Source of the DNA: Xanthomonas euvesicatoria pv. euvesicatoria
GTDB taxonomy: Bacteria; Pseudomonadota; Gammaproteobacteria; Xanthomonadales; Xanthomonadaceae
Length of the DNA: 32,886 nucleotides
Direction of reading: 5' to 3'
NCBI RefSeq assembly: GCF_020880415.1
Contig: NZ_JAJIUJ010000100.1
Location: 1 to 32,886, forward strand
Both the position numbers and the translations under genes were made by a program. Shown here piece by piece: positions 30,260 to 32,886 of the stretch (its first letter is position 1; each line of letters opens with the position of its first letter). Below the pieces are notes generated by a model. That model was not told where the DNA came from, searched no databases, and saw nothing but the letters and a program-made list of their open reading frames with translations.

Positions 30260-32764
30260 ATGAAAACAAGTAGTGCAAGCAAGTCTCATTATACTGGCCA
30301 ATTTCCCCAGGGGGATTTGCAGCCAAAAACTCCAATTCCAGTGGGACGCAATAGCGAAATTCCAAAGGATGCGGCATTAAGCGCCCAACTAAAGGGGCTC
30401 CGCCCTCTTGATCGTAAGCCATCTAAAATGCCAACTTCTAGCAGTGATCTTCAGGCGGTCAATAAGATGATTGCCGAGAATCGCTCGAACGACGTTGGAA
30501 AAGGTCAGTTTCTTCTCTCTACCCAAAGCCTAGGTTCTGCAGAACGTGTAGATTCGCAAAACTACCATTCACGGAATGAATCGGGGAAAGCGCCTCTCTT
30601 TTTTAGCGAATTTGCTACTGAGAAGCCATCTTTACAATCAGTGAAAAGCCTCTCGCAGGGAAAGCAGGACTATTATGCAGTTAGACATGTGGGAAAGCGT
30701 GGTCGAGATTTATTCACCGATGAACCAATCGAGGGCGAAAATAGCAAACTCGGCAGACTAAAAACCAGCCCGCTGTTAAGTACTCAGAGTCAGGGAACAC
30801 GTGCTATTCGAGCTTTCGCGGCTACAGCGACAATCGATAAATCTCGTGGAGAATACGTCGCACGTCTGCATCGCCATGTAGTTGAGGCTTTAGGCGATGA
30901 AGGTGGTGTGGTTCATTTGCTAAGGCCGACGCGTGATCACTATGCCGAAGATAGTACATTGAACTTCTTTACCTTCTGCGAACAAACAGAGCTGGCCAGT
31001 TCACTGAACTCCTTAGAAGCTATTTCAGCTAAGAAGGAGGACAGAAAGCCTATTGTATTTACAGATCATAAGTCCCTCGTGGGTCTTTCAAGAACCTCGC
31101 GTACAGAAGCGAGTCCGATTGGCCGTTTGGTACAGCAGCCTTATTTCGTTACATCCGACCTGAAACGTGGCGATAAAGTTGTCATTACCGATGACCACAT
31201 TCAGGCAGGAGGATCTATGCTGGCAATGGAAGCAGCAGCCAAGGAGGCAGGTGTGGACGTGCTTGCTCTTGCAACGCTGAGCGCCCATCCATTTTCACCG
31301 CAACTTACCATGTCCTCCGAGGTCAGCGCTTTTTTAGACGAAACCCTAGCAGCTTGGGATCCTCAAGGAAAGGTTACTGAACGCCTTGCCGCAATCGGAA
31401 TGCCGCGTGAGAAGTTAACCAACAGCGAAGCGATGATTTTAATCGCCTACGCAATAGATCCGGCCAGCGATTCGGCAATCTTAAGATTCGAGTCAATTCA
31501 AAATAACTTGTTCAAAAGAGCCCATCTTCACAATGTAGGGATAGACCCGGACGCGCCAGATACGCTTGAGCAAATGCAAAAACTAAGTTCCATGCAAGAG
31601 ATGGCAGGGACGGATTCTGCGCGTCACTTCGTAGATGATGCGAAAGTTCTCGAAGGTGAGCATGATTCGCTTATTCCTATCTTGAAAATGAAACCTGCTT
31701 CACCTGATGAAATCGTGAAAGAGCTCGACCAAGTTAGTTTGGCGAGCCGTTCCTCAATCCAAGCGTCTGAGGTAAAACAGGTCGTCGTATTGGATTGGGA
31801 CGACTGTCTGCGTGACGAAAAAGGATTGAATTATAAGCTTATGCATAACGCGTTGGCTATCACAGCAAGGGAACATGCGTCGACATTGCCTGAACTCGGA
31901 GATGCCGTAGCGGTCCTGCACAGCAAGTTGAACGGTGCAGAACCGGTCGACGAGGAAGCGCCATTGCTGATGAAAAATCAAAAAGACTTTTCATCTTATT
32001 TGATGGGTAGGCAAAGCATATATAAGCGCCACATAATTGAAGATTTTGTTCGGAAAATGCTCCCAGGAATTTCTGAGCATAAAGCAGCGTCGATAAATAA
32101 TGCCGTATACTCTAACTTTGTCCGCGAATATAAAATGCTAGTAAAGCCGGAAGTTTCGAAAAAAAATTATAGTCGAGATGTTCCGTTCCCGGATATTGAG
32201 CTTTCCCTACTTCCTGGCGCAAAAGAAATTCTGGAGAAATCACGCAATGCGAATTCTCGCGTCATATTGATCAGTAATCGCGGCCATGGCGATTTGGAAA
32301 ACGAGATCAATCATCTTGGCATGATGCACTACTTTGACGTGGTGTCCGGCGCGGAAGAAGTCACCCTTGAAAAGTCGCATTTGCCCCCTTCTCAAATGCC
32401 TGAAGATTTGCAGAAGCGACTTATCAATTCATTGAATGGCAGTGACGAAGAAGCACTACGGGCTACTCTTTCAGAGGCAGCAATTTACGCCCATCCGGAT
32501 TCCACGACCATTGAACGGATCGACAAAAAACCAGATTCAACGAGATTGGCAGAGAGCCTTGAGCGGCTCTCGGTTCAACCTAATGTGCCGATAACCTCTT
32601 ACGGCGATCAACCCTCCGATATCAAGCAATTAAAGAGTGTTGCGGAGCCAAAGAGCCGTGTACTCAAGGGGGTGATCGTCAACGCGCAGCGTGACGACGT
32701 GGGCAGGGAAATTGATGTCGACGGGGTGCCAACCCGTGTTGTATCTAAAATCACGGAACTTTAG
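30260..32764 (+). CDS. xopC1: Type III effector XopC1, phosphoribosyltransferase-like plus HAD-like
   Basis: An 834-residue protein that I recognise as the XopC effector, injected into plant cells. The N-terminus is Ser/Lys/Pro-rich like type III signals. VVITDDHIQAGGSM (about residues 307-320) resembles the PRPP-binding loop of phosphoribosyltransferases. A HAD-type domain follows: motif I LDWDDCL with Asp512 and Asp514, motif II ILISNRG with Ser672, motif IV GDQPSD with Asp783 and Asp787. ATG 30260 is chosen over TTG 30257: AGGAG lies 9 bp upstream and the length becomes the known 834. Much lower GC than neighbours, consistent with horizontal gain. The biochemical activity in the plant is not established from sequence. 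Confidence 0.88.
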   Translation: MKTSSASKSHYTGQFPQGDLQPKTPIPVGRNSEIPKDAALSAQLKGLRPLDRKPSKMPTSSSDLQAVNKMIAENRSNDVGKGQFLLSTQSLGSAERVDSQNYHSRNESGKAPLFFSEFATEKPSLQSVKSLSQGKQDYYAVRHVGKRGRDLFTDEPIEGENSKLGRLKTSPLLSTQSQGTRAIRAFAATATIDKSRGEYVARLHRHVVEALGDEGGVVHLLRPTRDHYAEDSTLNFFTFCEQTELASSLNSLEAISAKKEDRKPIVFTDHKSLVGLSRTSRTEASPIGRLVQQPYFVTSDLKRGDKVVITDDHIQAGGSMLAMEAAAKEAGVDVLALATLSAHPFSPQLTMSSEVSAFLDETLAAWDPQGKVTERLAAIGMPREKLTNSEAMILIAYAIDPASDSAILRFESIQNNLFKRAHLHNVGIDPDAPDTLEQMQKLSSMQEMAGTDSARHFVDDAKVLEGEHDSLIPILKMKPASPDEIVKELDQVSLASRSSIQASEVKQVVVLDWDDCLRDEKGLNYKLMHNALAITAREHASTLPELGDAVAVLHSKLNGAEPVDEEAPLLMKNQKDFSSYLMGRQSIYKRHIIEDFVRKMLPGISEHKAASINNAVYSNFVREYKMLVKPEVSKKNYSRDVPFPDIELSLLPGAKEILEKSRNANSRVILISNRGHGDLENEINHLGMMHYFDVVSGAEEVTLEKSHLPPSQMPEDLQKRLINSLNGSDEEALRATLSEAAIYAHPDSTTIERIDKKPDSTRLAESLERLSVQPNVPITSYGDQPSDIKQLKSVAEPKSRVLKGVIVNAQRDDVGREIDVDGVPTRVVSKITEL

Positions 32765-32850
32765 TTGGGCAGAGGCTCGAAACAATCGTGATGCCCCTAG
32801 CAATTGAATGGTGAAGACGTTTCTCTAGCAAGCCATATGGCAAATAGCGC

Positions 32851-32884
32851 ATCCCCCCATCTCCGATGCTGGGGATGGGGGGAT
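32851..32884 (+). terminator. Hairpin terminator after xopC1
   Basis: ATCCCCCCATCTCC and GGGGATGGGGGGAT pair over 14 positions with one G-U, loop GATGCT. About 85 bp after the stop. The following T-tract, if any, is outside the window. Confidence 0.6.
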
Positions 32885-32886
32885 TA

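Noticed and set aside
32851..32884. Right terminal repeat of a transposon ending xopC1
   Set aside because: It is a self-complementary hairpin with a 6-base loop, better explained as a transcription terminator, and no partner is seen on the left.

Overview
The window looks like Xanthomonas chromosome. The evidence is a GC-rich background, filamentous phages of the Cf1c/phiLf kind sitting on dif-type sites, a transposition module like that of the Tn3-family transposon TnXax1, a BigR-Blh persulfide operon, and a low-GC gene that I recognise as the type III effector XopC1 behind a PIP-like promoter. The species cannot be fixed from this sequence.

Layout. (1) 1-860: right part of an IS21-family element (istB). 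(2) 861-2000: no intact gene; 1476-1904 is a DUF3653 gene left from an older filamentous prophage. (3) 2012-8588: filamentous prophage A, structural genes on the + strand, HUH-type replication protein, 42-residue coat protein without signal peptide. (4) 8583-15411: filamentous prophage B, inverted relative to A, Rep_trans/RstA-type initiator, coat protein with signal peptide. The two meet at an intact dif-like site (8572-8599); hybrid sites with one degenerate arm lie at 2001-2028 and 15395-15422. (5) 15444-17402: AraC-type regulator divergent from a secreted HSL-type esterase, then a decayed IS3-family orfB. (6) 17953-21344: bigR divergent from a tightly overlapping sulfur operon (persulfide dioxygenase, two half-size YeeE/YedE transport proteins, DUF442 protein, TauE/SafE exporter); the last gene is cut off. 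(7) About 21345-28889: TnXax1-like module with a lytic transglycosylase passenger, tnpA, tnpS, a resolution site and tnpT. (8) 28890-29961: IS1595-family element. (9) 30006-32884: xopC1 with an imperfect PIP box, a correctly spaced -10 box and a hairpin terminator.

How it fits together. Each phage has a leftward/rightward switch: a DUF3693-type repressor gene diverges from the early replication operon, followed by ssDNA-binding protein, coat, adsorption (pIII), pVI and Zot/pI assembly genes. The main new observation is that in both phages the attachment site lies inside the repressor reading frame. Joining the two prophage ends in silico restores a longer repressor (about 155 residues in A, 161 in B) whose stop codon overlaps the start of the DUF3653 gene at the other prophage end. 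Integration therefore separates a translationally coupled pair and exchanges the repressor C-terminus. Prophage A has captured the tail of the older phage remnant, making a chimeric 164-residue repressor; prophage B ends in a stop codon supplied by the chromosomal XerD arm.

Limits: functions are read from motifs and remembered family features without database searches; transposon ends and some start codons are uncertain.
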